Origin: Palaemon carinicauda
Lineage: Eukaryota; Arthropoda; Malacostraca; Decapoda; Palaemonidae
Assembly (NCBI RefSeq): GCF_036898095.1
Contig: NC_090746.1
Coordinates: forward strand, 102,761,416-102,825,415
DNA length: 64,000 bases
Direction: 5' to 3'
The position numbers were made by a program, and so were the translations under genes. Position 1 is the stretch's first letter. The number at the start of each line of letters is the position of its first letter. The notes under the pieces are model-generated. The model did no database searches. It saw nothing but the letters and a program-made list of their open reading frames with translations, and had not been told where the DNA came from. This document shows, piece by piece, positions 10,044-25,369 of the stretch.

Positions 10044-10372
10044 TTAAAATGAAGGACACTCCAAAGTCAAACCATTATTCTGTAGTCTTGGGTAGTGCCA
10101 TAGCCTGTGTACATGGTCTTCCACTGTCTTGCGTTAGAGTTCTTCGGCTTGAGGGTATACTCGGTCACACACTTCTATCTTATTTCTCTTCCTCTTGTTT
10201 TGTTTAAGTTTTTATAGTTTATATTATTATTATTATAAATGCTAAGCTACAACCCTAGTTGGAAAAGCAGGATGCTATAAGCCCAGGAGATATTTATTTA
10301 ATGTTACTGTTCTTAAAATTTATAATTTTTCCTTGTTCCTTTCCTCGCTGGGCTATTTTCCCTTCTCAACCG
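10044..10372 (+). mobile_element. SINE-like repeat copy 2 (truncated and internally inverted)
   Basis: The plus-strand body runs from 10044 (GGACACTCCAAAGTC region) to about 10224, and resumes at about 10289 through GGGCTATTTTCCCTT at 10370. Between these, 10224-10289 is the element's own 3' tail, with a short (ATT)n, in the opposite orientation. The plus-strand copy lacks exactly that tail at its 3' end. Confidence 0.8.
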
Positions 10373-10548
10373 AAATTTTCTCATTATCTTTGTGTAGTAG
10401 GGATTGCTTTACTTCCCATTTAGATAATTTCAAGTTTTCTAACATAAGATTATCTATTTTTTGTCTTTGAAGAAATTTCATTACTGCTGAAATATTGACA
10501 GAATCAAAAGCTTTATCATAGTTTATAAATCTCACATGTACCTGATTT
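10350..10548 (-). pseudogene. RTE-type reverse transcriptase scrap
   Basis: The minus strand reads FINYDKAFDSVN, then LQRQKIDNLMLENL and LHKDNEKISVEKG. This is the palm region of an RTE-like reverse transcriptase, around the first catalytic Asp (FxxYDKAFDSV). Only about 60 residues remain. The fragment abuts the truncated end of the SINE-like copy. The rest of the gene is absent, so the clade beyond RTE-like cannot be fixed. Confidence 0.7.
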
Positions 10549-10559
10549 TAAGAGACCAT

Positions 10560-12307
<1,748 letters not shown>

Positions 12308-12403
12308 ACCTCCTAATATCTTAAAAACATATAGGATGATTTCCATTATAATTCCACCTCCTAATATCTTAGAAACATATAGGATGATTTTCTTTATTTT
12401 TAT
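12308..12403. repeat. 48-bp tandem duplication
   Basis: The block ACCTCCTAATATCTT...GGATGATTT occurs at 12308 and again at 12356. The two 48-bp units differ mainly at their 3' ends. Confidence 0.85.
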
Positions 12404-12449
12404 AAGTGTGCTGTTGATGCTTCATTTCAGGAAGAATCAAATTTGAGGC

Positions 12450-13590
12450 CCTGTTTGAGAATCATTATCATCATCTCCTCCTACGCCTATTGACTTAAAG
12501 GGCCTCGGTTAGATTTCGCAAGTCGTCCCTTGTCATGAGCTTTTAATTCAATACTTCTCCATTCATCATCTCCTACTTCGCGCTTTATAGTCCTAAGTTA
12601 TGTAGGCCTGGGTCTTCCAATTCTTCTAGTGCCTTGTGGAGCCCAGTTAAACGTTTGGTGAACTAATCTCTCTTTGGGAGGGCGAAGAGCATCCCCAAAC
12701 CATCTCCATCTATCCCTCATCATGATCTTATCCACATATTGTACTCGAGTTATCTCTCTTATAGATTCATTTCTAATCCTGTCCTGCCATTTAACTCCCA
12801 ATATCCTTCTGAGGGTTTTTTTTTTTCCAAATCTACTAAATCTATTGGAGATTCTTTCATTGTCATACCATGACTCATGTCCATAGAGTAACACCGATCT
12901 CGCTAAACTGATATATAGTCTGATTTTTGTATGAAATTTTAGGCGATTTGACTTCCAAATTTTAATTAACCTAGCCATTGTCTGATTTTCTTTTTTCAAT
13001 TTTTCACTAAACTCTAATTCTAAAGACCCTGTATTGAAGATCATTGTTCCTAAATACTTAAATGATTCTACCTCATTAATCCTTTCTCCTTCCAATGATA
13101 TTTAATCTCCCATTGCATACTCCGGTCTCATCATCTCCGTCTTCCTTCTATTTATCCTCAGCCCCACCTCGTGTCATTTTTCATGTATTCTGGTAATGTG
13201 GTGTTCTGCTAAGAAGGACAGGACCATCAGCATACTCTAGGTCTGTTAAATTCCTATCAACAATCCGGTCCAATCCTTCTCCACCATCTCTGACTGTTCT
13301 ACACAGTACAAAGTCCATGAAGTGGGTAAACAACATACAGTAGGTGACAACACATTCCCTTGGAGTACTCCCCTGTTCACTGGAAACTCACTTGATAAGA
13401 CTCCATTACCATTAACTGAGCACTTGCTATGTTCATGAACAGACTTAATCGAATTTACATATTTTAGAGGAATTCCAAAATAATGCATGATTCTCCACAA
13501 AATTGGCCGGTGCACACTATCAAAGGCTTTTTCATAGTCCATAAATACCATCGAAAGGGGATTTCTATAAATATTCAAGATAAAAAAAAG
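12450..13590 (-). pseudogene. RTE-like LINE, 5'-truncated and decayed
   Basis: The minus strand encodes VFMDYEKAFDSVHRPILWR (13540-13480), then NRGVLQGNVLSP (about 13370). A catalytic box reads LEYADG at about 13230, where YADD is expected. After a frame change it continues with the RTE C-terminal part: ESFKYLGTMI, VLLYGHESW, LRRILGVKWQDRIRNESIRE, RWRWFGDALRPPKERL and WAPQGTRRIGRPRPT (13095-12598). The second catalytic Asp is replaced by Gly, the reading frame is broken between the parts, and the endonuclease domain is missing. The 3' end lies near 12450, with an ATGATGATAATGATT-type tail. RTE elements normally encode endonuclease plus RT in one protein of about 1,000 residues. Confidence 0.82.
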
Positions 13591-14376
13591 AAAAAAAAAA
13601 CGAATTATTTTCTAAACATCTTATTTTTTTTGAGATAAAAGAAAAAAAAAATGAAAGAAACCGGGAATTTATTGAAGTTGCTTATTGTATGTTACAAAGT
13701 GTGGCGAGATCTCCTTTTAATTGAAGACTGTCGAAGAACAACGTATCTTTAGGGATGTGTTGTAAAAGTCTTCTTTTTACAGACTGAACAACACGAACGT
13801 AAAAGAAAGACTTTTGTTGTCGGTGAATTTGGTTTGAAAATAGCGACTTTCGAAGAACGTTCAAATCAAATCAACCAAATTGTTTAATGATTTAAAAGCA
13901 GCAAATATAAAGCAGCTGAAATAAAATAGTTGTTTCTGATAATTAAATGATAGGAGAATAGTAACGATAAAAGATTTCAGTTAAAAATCATAAATACATG
14001 TCAATTCTTAATTACATAAACAGGGTAATGAGAATAATGGCAGAATTCTGCATAAGTAGATTCGTGAAAATTACTCAATAAAGCAGGATATATATTATTG
14101 TTAGAAAACATTACACCAGCAAACGGACAAGTAAAGTTGGGTGAATAACCCTTCATATTTTGTACTTCTCATTGAAGTTATGAAGTGTTTGTGCTAATCT
14201 GGAAACAGATAACAAAAAGAAATATCATATGAGAGGAGTCAACTTTTTCCTCGGGATGGGGAACATCATGACGCTTTTAAACAAAGTTGGATTTGATGGG
14301 AACGCCAATCGAGGTAAATGAAACCCCACCACTTATCTTTAATTACCGGAAGTTTCAGGAGGGTGGTGAAAATATG

Positions 14377-14378
<2 letters not shown>

Positions 14379-14436
<58 letters not shown>
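14379..14436. repeat. (GA)n microsatellite
   Basis: About 29 GA units, uninterrupted. Confidence 0.98.
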
Positions 14437-14438
<2 letters not shown>

Positions 14439-15325
14439 ATTGCAATGTAGCTTTATTATATGAAAATTTTCTTTTAATATTCAGGGAATTTTTAAAATAA
14501 GACAGGCTACTTTGAGACGAAACAAAAGAGAGGCACAATTTCATGGGACGTCTGTAAGGATTTTGCAACATTACCACAATTTGCAAAACAATATTATGAA
14601 GTAGGATGGGGTTTTATTTTTTTGAAATTAGATATATCAATTTAAATGATAGTGCCACGTGTCATCTTCTTGTAGAAGGAATAATCGCTTTACATGAAAA
14701 AAAGAAGTCTAATTTTTGTTTTTGTTCTTAAATCAAGCTATTCTTATGCCAATAAGGTGTCGTGCTCATAGTCAATTCCAAAACTCTCTACTGTTAATCT
14801 GCTTAACGTTTTCTGACAAATTGTCAACCTAGAAAGCAACATCTGGCAACTGCAGCAGGGATAGGAGGTAATCAGGCAGCAAAGTTCCTGCGAAGTGACT
14901 GACTTGAGAGGAAAACATTCTTTTTCAAATGATCGTAGTGTTTTACTTGTAATTTCATGGTCTGATATGTTTATACTAGAAATAGTTAAAACCTAAAAAG
15001 TAAAATGACTAAAAGGCTTCATTATTTATGTATGGCTTAAATTTTCAAGTACTCGTTAAGGATTAGATATAGATACTAGGTTTATTGGTCGAAAACATTC
15101 AAGTTATTCGTTATTAGGCCAAATATATACTTTATCTGTATTCATTATTTATCGATGCAAATCTTTTTCTATTCAACAGAATCATTAAGAATAAAGGGAA
15201 TAAAAACACGATAATTCACTCAAGTTTGTTATTGAAATACTGAACGTGAGATGCTTTAAAGATACTAAATTGAAATATAGTTGTCAATTCTTCCACGTAA
15301 GAATAAAATGGAATATGAAAAATAT

Positions 15326-15327
<2 letters not shown>

Positions 15328-15401
<74 letters not shown>
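15328..15401. repeat. (CT)n microsatellite
   Basis: About 37 CT units, uninterrupted. Confidence 0.98.
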
Positions 15402-15404
<3 letters not shown>

Positions 15405-17689
15405 ATTATCGCTAATAAACGAGAATATCAACGCTGAATATCACTAATATTCATAGAGTTCAGCAACAATGAATTTACATTGATATGAAGAATATTTTCC
15501 CGGACTTAATATTTAATTCCTTGCAATTCTTATAGGCTCATGTGGTTATCTTTAAAAAGTCAATAAAACGGGGCATTTTAACGAGCTTTAGGTATTTATC
15601 AGTGCAGCAGAGAAAGTTTGTAACACATGACTAAACCTACCTTGAAAACAAGCGCTTAGTGACTTTGTGTCATTAGATCGCCATCGGTACAGTATATAAT
15701 GAGCGTCGCCTGCAAAAAATACTGTATTCCAGAATCCAGATTCAAGAAGAATCAAACCTACTGTTAATCGTGGTGATTTTGAGACTAGGAGGGTTTGATA
15801 GCAAAGCCATTAAAGGGTTTGATGAAGCCGGACTTCGGCAATTAGTTCCTTGGTCGTGCAGTCGTCTTCTCACCGAATAACATTAGAAATTTGAAGACCT
15901 AGTTCTGTTTTCCACTTGAATATCGATTGTTATAGGCTGTGGTGTGACTTTAGCAGTGATCTCGTCATCCTGCTCTCGAGTAGTGCATCGGAGTCGTACT
16001 CTTCTAGTTAGATTTTTCAGGTTCTCTTATTGAACGAAACGTTTGATCCACCTGAATACTGTCGTCAGACTTATGTTTATTTTTCGGCTAATTTTAGTGG
16101 AGAGCGAGAGGATATTATTTCTATGCATTTCTAATATTACTGTTCGTATAGCTAATGATAATAGTAACATTTCCATGACATACCGCATTGTTATAACCAT
16201 TTAAGATTATTCAGAACAATGAAAATTAACAGTGGAAACACGAACGCAGAATAAGCCCAGGATCCTTGATTAAGCCTGTGCTGTATTCTAAAGCACGGTT
16301 TAGGTATACCTAGACTGCGATTATAGGCTATGTCTTTATTGGTTTACGTAAGGTAATATTATAAATGTCATCCCTGTCTGAATATTAGACATAGTGACAA
16401 TATAACAATTTCCTTTGACACGCATATAAGTGTTTACATTGTTCCAGTGGTTAGCATAACGCTTAAGGCATAAATAAATTCGCTGATTCATTAGTCCGAG
16501 TGATGAGTCGGTCAGCAATATCAACTGCTGAACTTCCCAGTCCCCCACCATCCACACTTTCTTGCACTTTACAGCTGTAATTTTTATATAAATATCAATA
16601 GGGAAACTTAATAATAAAACACTCATTTGTTATTTAATACTTTTTATTATTTTTTATGCATCATTTAATGTCTTTGATTTTAAAAGAAATTCCATGCAGG
16701 CTTCATTGAAATATGAGAAATATGTACCTTGTCACTCCACAGAGAAAATACATATTAGATTGAAATTTTATTTAATAGATTACTGTTGTCTGTTTATTTT
16801 CTTGAAGTAAAGAATAATAATTTTTCCACAATTATAACTAATTAAAACACCCCTTATGCGTTCGCAGAAATTCCGACTTTATATACTGTGTAAAGAAAAC
16901 TGCAAAGCTCTTGGGTGACTGCAAGCAAACACTTCTGTTATATTTGAGGCTTTTTTTTTTATTGCCCTCGACTAATTTCAGTTTAAGTGTAGGTAAGTGT
17001 TCCTTCACAATAGATCATGGAAGATAAGGTTCTAGATAATGCCAAGCTGATTCAACGTTACGGTATAGCCTAAAGCTTTGGCAAGCTTAATAATGCCGCT
17101 CGTAAGCAAAATGGAAATCTCTTAGGGCTTCGTTCATTTGGAACATCCCTCGCTCATAAGACGACGAGAAAATGAAAGAATTCGGTGAAAGACTGAGGAA
17201 TAAGGCATATTGCTTTGATAAGCAATATTGCCAAAGTGTTTGGCTGCATCTGAAATGTTTGTTTTCCCTGAATGAGGAGAACCACTCGGTGTCTTCCCCA
17301 AGCAAAGGTTATTGATCCGAATATTCATTTCCATTTTTTTTTAATTTCTTTTCATATTATGGTTTCGTAACTTTAAACAATTAAATTATTAATGAGTAGT
17401 TTTATATGACTTGTTTTTTTTATTCATTCTTCATGAAGTTAAGTATTCTGCTTATTTCTTGACTGAAATTTAGTACAGCATTCATCAATGTAATATACCA
17501 AAATAATTTGTCTTTATTTCATTGATATTTCTTTATTTCGTTTGAGAATACGTCGGCTTTTTGATAAAGGTGGATAGATCTGTTTAGATTATAACGCGTT
17601 ATGTTTTTCTTTTCACAATTTAATTTTATTTTTGATCTATGAAAGAACTTGTATTGTTAGTTCATTTTATTTCTGGGAGATTTAAACAA

Positions 17690-17840
<151 letters not shown>

Positions 17841-18210
17841 CACAAAGAAGCAGAGCCATTATCGAGTTAAAATTTCTTTCAAGGGGCTTGAAATCATATT
17901 GTCTGATATTACTTACAGACTTGGTGAGGAAATCTGATCCAAAACTATTTATATTTTGGGTGACGTGGATGGGGTTACATAGTAGTCATATTATTCTAAT
18001 TTCATAGAGGAATTAAATAAAGAACAGTTTGATTATTTTCTGAATTTTAGAATGCTTTGTCTAGTATTTCATGGTTAGGCTTTATTTTCACCAATACAAT
18101 GCCTCGAAAACATAGGCTTTCACTTATTTTGTTACCTTATGAAATTTTGTATTGAGTAAAATTCGCAATTAATGTCTTCAGGGTGTGGTGAGATAATTAT
18201 AATTATTTAT

Positions 18211-18218
18211 GTATATAC

Positions 18219-18283
<65 letters not shown>

Positions 18284-18321
18284 CAGTATATGTATATGTA
18301 TATATATTTATATATATATAT
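18211..18321. repeat. Interrupted (AT)n microsatellite
   Basis: TA runs broken by ATAC and ATGT steps. Confidence 0.95.
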
Positions 18322-19792
18322 TACATTATTAAAGCCATCATGAATAGATTTAAAAACCTATATGGTAGCATTAAAAATCGTAAATGTTTTAGGCATTAAT
18401 CATGAATAACACTTCTCTTTTTCTTTCTTATAGGTAAGTGACGTTATCACTGGCGAATCCTGTATTGAGTCATTCAGAACGTCGGTATAGTATCAGAAAT
18501 CATTATATTTTTCTCATCGCTGTTGTTTGCGTTGGTATTTTGAAAGTGGTGACCAGTAGTGAATTAGTGTTATAGTAGTAGTATTATTAGTAAGTTTTTT
18601 CTACACTTTCCCTATTCACATAAGATTTTTTTTTATATTCATAATATTGATTATGGATATGAAGTTCAATACCCCGGAAAAAAAGTGTGTCAATGCTGAA
18701 AAACTTTTTTCTGTGTTTACATTTTTAGTGCACTCGTCAAGTAACAAATATCTGAGATTTTTTCTGGCAGTAAGTATTCAATGATGAAACCATATCTTGG
18801 ATAGTTTGTCCGCGTTATATAGGAATTGTTGAGAATTATTTACAGATTATTTGTTTCTTTGGTAACTATTTAAACGAAGTGTGGTTTGCTGGTTTAAATC
18901 TATAGGACCTAGTATATATTGGTTGATAGGACAGTGTATGAAGTTTATTAATCCGATTTTAAAAGGGAATTGTCAGGAGGAAGTGATAAGATTTTTACTA
19001 TTAGTTACAATTTTTATGATTTGTTTAGAATATATAAGGCGTGCAAATTTGTTGGTTGATATTTATATGCTGTGCAGTTTGGTAGCTAATATTTAGTTTT
19101 ACAGATGATACCATTTCTTGTTGTAGTTTTTATTTGAGATGTTGGCTCTTCTCTAAATGTTGTACAACTTGTTTAATATTTATAGTTTGTACTATCCATT
19201 GATCAAATTTATGGATTATATACTTCAGGTGGATTATCATTTGCAACTCATTTTCTAGTGGGTTGATAGTTGTTTTTAACGTATGAAGGCCATACTCTTT
19301 CTGTAGTTAATGGTTAATTTATATACTTGGTAATATGATGATATTACCAAGTATATTTATCGATTTTACTCTTTGCTGCTGATTATTGGTGGTACACTTT
19401 AGAAACTCGTGGGAAGATCTGGAATAATAGATTTCACAAAAGAGCACCATTGATGAGAGAGGGGTTTTTCTTGTTTCATTTAACGCTTAATAACTTGTAT
19501 ACACTATAAAACAATTTCAGTCATTTTTATTTGATTTAACAATGTTAGAATGACTTTTTATCAATAAAAAGTAATAATACATCAGGCAAGTAGCACTTGA
19601 ATCTCGTTCATCTGCCTCGGAATACCTCCGGAAGAGTGTATACCACTCACTTCTAGTTTGTAATGCATATATTCCAATTATCCATCTTAAATATAATTCA
19701 ATTGTACTTATAGCATCAAATTAGTGCTGTAACAAAATAACAGCTAAAGGATTTGATGAATTGTTCAGCGAATAAGAAATGACACATTCCGA

Positions 19793-19796
<4 letters not shown>

Positions 19797-19834
<38 letters not shown>

Positions 19835-20462
19835 ATGCTAAGCTACAACCCGAGTTGGAAAAGCAGGATGCTAAATTTATATGCCCAGGGGCCCCAACAG
19901 GGAAAATAGCCCAGTGAGGAAAGGAAACATTGAAAAATAGATTATTTCAAGAACAGTAACAACATTAAAATAAATATTTCCCATATAAACTATAAAAACT
20001 TTAACAAAACAAGAGGAAGAGAAATTAGATAGAATAGTGTGCCCAAGTTTACCCTCAAGCAAGAGAACTCTAACCCAAGACAGTGGAAGACCATAGTACA
20101 GAGGCTATGGCACTACCCAAGACTAGAGAACAATGGTTTGACATTGGGGTGTCCTTCTAGAAGAGCTGCTTACCATAGCTAAAGAGTCTCTTCTACCCTT
20201 ACCAAGAGGAAAGTAGTCTCGGAATAAATACAGTGCAGTAGTTAACCTCTTGGGTGAAGAGGAATTGTTTGGTAATCTGAGTGTTGTCAGGTGTATGAGG
20301 ACAGAGGAGAATCTGTAAAGAAAAAGCCAGACTATTCGGTGTCTGTGTAGGCAAAGGGAAAGTGAACCCTATCCAGAGAGAAGGATCCAATGTAGTACTG
20401 TCTGGCCAGTTAAAGGACCCCATAACTCTCTAGTGGTAGGATCTCAACGGGTGGCTGGTGCT
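19797..20462 (-). mobile_element. SINE-like repeat copy 3
   Basis: Tail (ATT)n at 19797-19832, followed by GCTAAGCTACAACCCGAGTT. The body matches copy 1 throughout. The head stops within GGGTGGCTGGTGC at about 20462, about 15 bp short of the complete head. Confidence 0.85.
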
Positions 20463-20799
20463 TTAAGCAACTAACAAGGAATTTGATGAGTTGATAGATT
20501 GATATTCAAATAAAAGGTTTAATTAAGCAACCTATCCCCACAACTTGAAATATTTGAAGTCATATTTAACCTAATCTGAGTCTTCTTCCGCCACTGCCAG
20601 ACAGAGATTTAGGAAGAGTCAAAAGTGCCTCTTGATTGCTATACTACATATGAATGAGAGCAAAATGATTAATGCATTTCTGTCCTTTTGAAGTGGCACA
20701 ATAAAACGAAAAAAAAAATAAAACTCATGAAATGCTGATTAGGCCTGGGAAAATGATTGATAGAAAAGTTTTGGAGAGTAGATAAGTAAAAAAGCGAAT

Positions 20800-20802
<3 letters not shown>

Positions 20803-20889
<87 letters not shown>
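20803..20889. repeat. (CT)n microsatellite
   Basis: About 43 CT units. Confidence 0.98.
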
Positions 20890-20891
<2 letters not shown>

Positions 20892-20949
20892 ACCCATATA
20901 TTTTAAATTTTACATCTAAGCAAATACCTGAACTGAATAAATGCGTTCA

Positions 20950-20983
20950 TACATATATGTGTATGTATATATATGTATATATA

Positions 20984-21028
<45 letters not shown>
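20950..21028. repeat. (AT)n microsatellite
   Basis: TA runs with GTATG interruptions at the left end. Confidence 0.95.
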
Positions 21029-21030
<2 letters not shown>

Positions 21031-22595
21031 GAGCAGAGACAGAGCATTTATATAATGTTGTATATATTAAGGTATGGATATGTATGGAGATCATTCCTTT
21101 ATTCGTTTGCTTGATAGGCCTTCTTAGTGAGACGGGGCTATTGCAAATATTGCAGCCCCTAAATATAATTTGATTTAGCTGGCCATGTAAAATTCTGATT
21201 GTGTAGTCTTTTCTTATATTTTAGACTCTTAAGGGGTAAAGGATTGTTTATAATCTTTATCCTCCAATTCCAAAACCAGTTTCCTAGTTTGGAGACGAAA
21301 GGAAAATAAACGGGTTGGGATAAATCTGTCTAACCCAAGTTGTTCCTGATCAGAGGTAAAAATTGTTTAGTAGCAAGACCCAGTAAGTTGCAGGTACTGG
21401 TTAAGGAACAGAGTAGATTTTAGTTAGAGCGATAGAAGGGGTGAACAAATTGTTCAAGATCAAGATTGAGTATAGACGTTTTAGAAAGCTTATAAGGTAG
21501 GGAAAATATACAAGTTGAGAGAAGAGCATAGTGATCAAACTTCTAATGCTCATGCACCAGAGTTGACCTCAATATTTTCTCATATCTCGGTTAACTCAGA
21601 CTTTGTTTTGCGTTTACCCGAATTCGCCATCTTCTTTCACAAATAGCGTTTCTTAAAGTTTAATTTCAAGTTATATTTTGCTTTCTAGAACATTGTGGTT
21701 AACTATTGGAAGTGATCTACAGCATGTAAGATTAGAGCACACAGATCAGATTCTAGTTCATGCTAAGGAGGTGATGTAACTATGTTGGGTTAGTGAAGAG
21801 GTGGGAGGTTTTAATGTTACGTTAGAGCAAGGGTTGAAAATTTTAGGATTTGGAGAGGGGGGGGGGGATAGGCTGTCAAGCAACATGCATTGTGTTTTCT
21901 TTAGGAGTGAAAGTGGAGCAAAAGAATTTCTTGAAAGTTTCTGTTGATGTAGATGGGTTTGGTTGGCAAAGAGGGTTAAGGAGATTTGTTTAGAATATGA
22001 AGGGAAAATAAGTTGTCTTTATCAAGAAGGATATGGAGATATACATTTTTCGTGATTGTAGATGATAGAAGAGAGGTAGAGCTGCGTAGGACCTGTGTGA
22101 TTTTAAGGATGCTTGTGGAAGTGAAAGTTTACCAAATGAGGGCAATTAAAAGGTTGAAGAATAGAAGGAAATCAAGGGTCATAGAAAGTACGGAATTGTG
22201 GAACTACAGTTTTATTTAATCTTTATTACCTTTATTTCGAAAGATGTTAAAAGTTTGATGGTCTCAGTATCGTATCTTAATTTATCCATTTAAAGGTCAT
22301 TCATTTGCCAAAAAAATTGTGAATATTTATGTTTGCATTTTCAAAATGAGAAAATACACACAGTTTTTAACCACACCTTGACGGTTACGGTGTCACATTC
22401 GGTTCCATAATTGGGGGGCGTTAGCTGTAAAACCAGTTACTGTATCTCGAATTTTAATCTCTGCACTAATCTTTGGTTGGAAGTTCCATCCATTTTAATC
22501 TCATATTTTATTTTTTAGCTTTCATTTATTTATCTATTAGCAATATGTGGAATTTTAAAACCATTTAAATTATACATAAAATCTCACAAATATAC

Positions 22596-22596
22596 A

Positions 22597-22689
<93 letters not shown>
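22596..22689. repeat. (GT)n(AT)n compound microsatellite
   Basis: A short GT run followed by two AT runs. On the complementary strand this is (AT)n(AC)n, opposite in order to the other AC/AT compounds in the window. Confidence 0.95.
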
Positions 22690-22691
<2 letters not shown>

Positions 22692-25280
22692 CATGTATAG
22701 ATTTTATTTGTTCATTTATTTATTTAAGACGTTTACCCAAATGTTTAGGAAATAACTGCCACAGTAATCCTTTAACAACTGACCCAACTAGAAACATTTC
22801 ATTCGAATTATCCCAAATGGGGAGAGCTCACTGGTAGGTAACTCATGTAATCTGAGCATAAAACTCTAAAACTACATTGGTACATCGTTTCCTTGTTCAT
22901 CGTTTCCTTGTTCATTTATGGCTTCTGCTGGCTCATTTGTCAGCGGCCCAACCATTCATTCGGAAATTCCTTGTTTTGATTCTACTCTAGTTTAAGGTAG
23001 AAGTTTATTTCTATCACAAATTTGATTGTAAGTTCATTTCCTTCAGTATTAATATTGACAATAATTATTACTCTACATATAGTTATTATTATTCTTGTAA
23101 GAGGAAAATAAAAACAAATTGAGGATTTTTTTTACATTGAGATTAGAGTGATGTAGTTAAGGAGGAAAGCAGTCACATTTATCAATGGAACTGTATTGCC
23201 AGCTGTTTTTCTCTTATCTCCAGTAAAATTGTCTTATTTGGTCATTTGTTGGACAGATCAAGCAAAAACGTATTGGAACTGAATATTCTGTTTCTTATGT
23301 CGCAAGTTTCTTTTGTTTATATTTTATTTGTTAATGGAAATATTTGCATATAGAGAGAAGGAAGAAAAGAAACCGAAATAGAAAAGTATTCTTTGTTAAA
23401 ACCGTTTCCTGTACTTCAATGTTTATTTTTTCTGTTTATTTAAGACAGAGAGGGAGAGTTATCTATTGCGGAGTTAGGGGAAGTTGAATTGCAGTATTTA
23501 TGTATAAGGAAAAGAATAAGAACTAAGCTGGAAAACTTTGGGCATTTGTTCTTATGGGGACCACCACCTCTCTTTAAGGGGAGGATTTTTTTTCCTTGTA
23601 GCAACTTGATTTTTTTTACCGGTTATGTAATTGGAAAGATTTCACAGCAATTTTCATAGGATTTTACTAAATAGGTATTTTTTAAATTACTTTTCCTGCT
23701 CGGAATTAGTAAAAATCTACCTTTAGAATCTATGAGTTCCCTCTATTTTATCGTATTTCAAACAATAACGACAAAAATTTAGAATTTAAAGACATACTCT
23801 ATAAATCTACGGTATGAATAATCAGTGAATAAAAGAAGATAGTTATTTCGACCATATATTTGCCAAAAGAAGAAGAAGAAGAAAAAAAAAACACCGAAAA
23901 TATAAAATAAGCATGCACATAAAAAATTTCCACTAAATTTTGGTTTTGACCCTATCAAAAAGGCACGCAGTAATAACCATGAAGACCTTACTTAAGATTC
24001 ATAGGCAATTAGAATTAGTGGAAGCTTTGGGATTCTAAATTCGCTCTAGTGGGGAAATATATTTCACGTGAAGTATTCGCTTTAGGTATTACCAAGTAAA
24101 AGACGGAAAAATTTTACTTTGTTGGATGACTGGCCATTTTTTTTGATAAACCATGGTTGGGATTTTTTTGGTGCCTGGTCCCCTCTCTTTTTGCAGAGAT
24201 AATACCCACAAAATGGGTGGGGGGAAAGTCTTTGTGAATCACCAGTACGTTCACTGTGGCCAGGATTAGAAATTCCCAGCCATAGTACTTCTAGTGGCTT
24301 TGTTGACTTTCTTCCTTCTTATAACACCGTAAACTATGTTCACGTTAACTAGCCCACCATCATTCATAATTGATTGTTATTGTATTTTACAAAGCAAGTA
24401 AATGTAGGCCTAGTTTTATTTTCTTTCATCTTTTACTTTCCAAGCATTTTTTCAAGCATTGTACTGTATTACCACAAGACTCACAAATTACACTTAAGGA
24501 AAAGGATGGAAAACACCTTCAGTTACTAGTATATTTAGTTTTCCTTCCTCTGCACATCTGCCAATAGCAGAAACAAACAAAACGATGTGTGGGATTTCAT
24601 GTAAAGAGAAAAGAAACAAACAATCGAGTATAAAATTTTCTATTGGTATGAGAGGTCAAAATAGTAACGATCCTTATCAGTTTTCTTTAAATATAAAAAA
24701 TATTGAAATCATCTAACGAACAATTTTTTTTTTTTTTATGACCAGTTCAAGCAATTGGCTTCAGACTCAGATCTACACCAAACTATCCGTTTTTCTATTT
24801 ACGTGTTATAAGACGCCATGTTTTTGTCTAACTATTTTCTGGTATTTATATTATTTAGTTTTATTTAGGTTTGTGTAGGCCAACTACTAAATTTTAACTA
24901 CAAAGTGTGAAGACTTCTGATTAGCTACTCTGCCACGTATCTCGTGAAGCCAAGCAATGTATAATAATGCCTTTAAAGAATGACATATGCATCAAGTATA
25001 ACATCACCATTTTCCATGGTTAACAATAAGATGGTAAAAGAAAATTTAACAAGAGTTCTTATCTCTAAATCTCAACTCGTTGTGGCTGTCCTAACTTTCT
25101 TCCCTTTCCTGTCAGAATTCTCACGCAGCTGTATCATAACGAACACTTGATCCACACATCTACTGAGGTCCTTTCTTTGTCAAAACCTTTCCTTAAGCAA
25201 AATTCTGTCTTTAAAGGTTTTATAGGGTTTGCCACCACCCTACGGAAAGGCATTTCTCCAAGTGACTTCTCTTTAATATT

Positions 25281-25282
<2 letters not shown>

Positions 25283-25365
<83 letters not shown>
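25283..25365. repeat. (CT)n microsatellite
   Basis: About 41 CT units. Confidence 0.98.
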
Positions 25366-25369
<4 letters not shown>

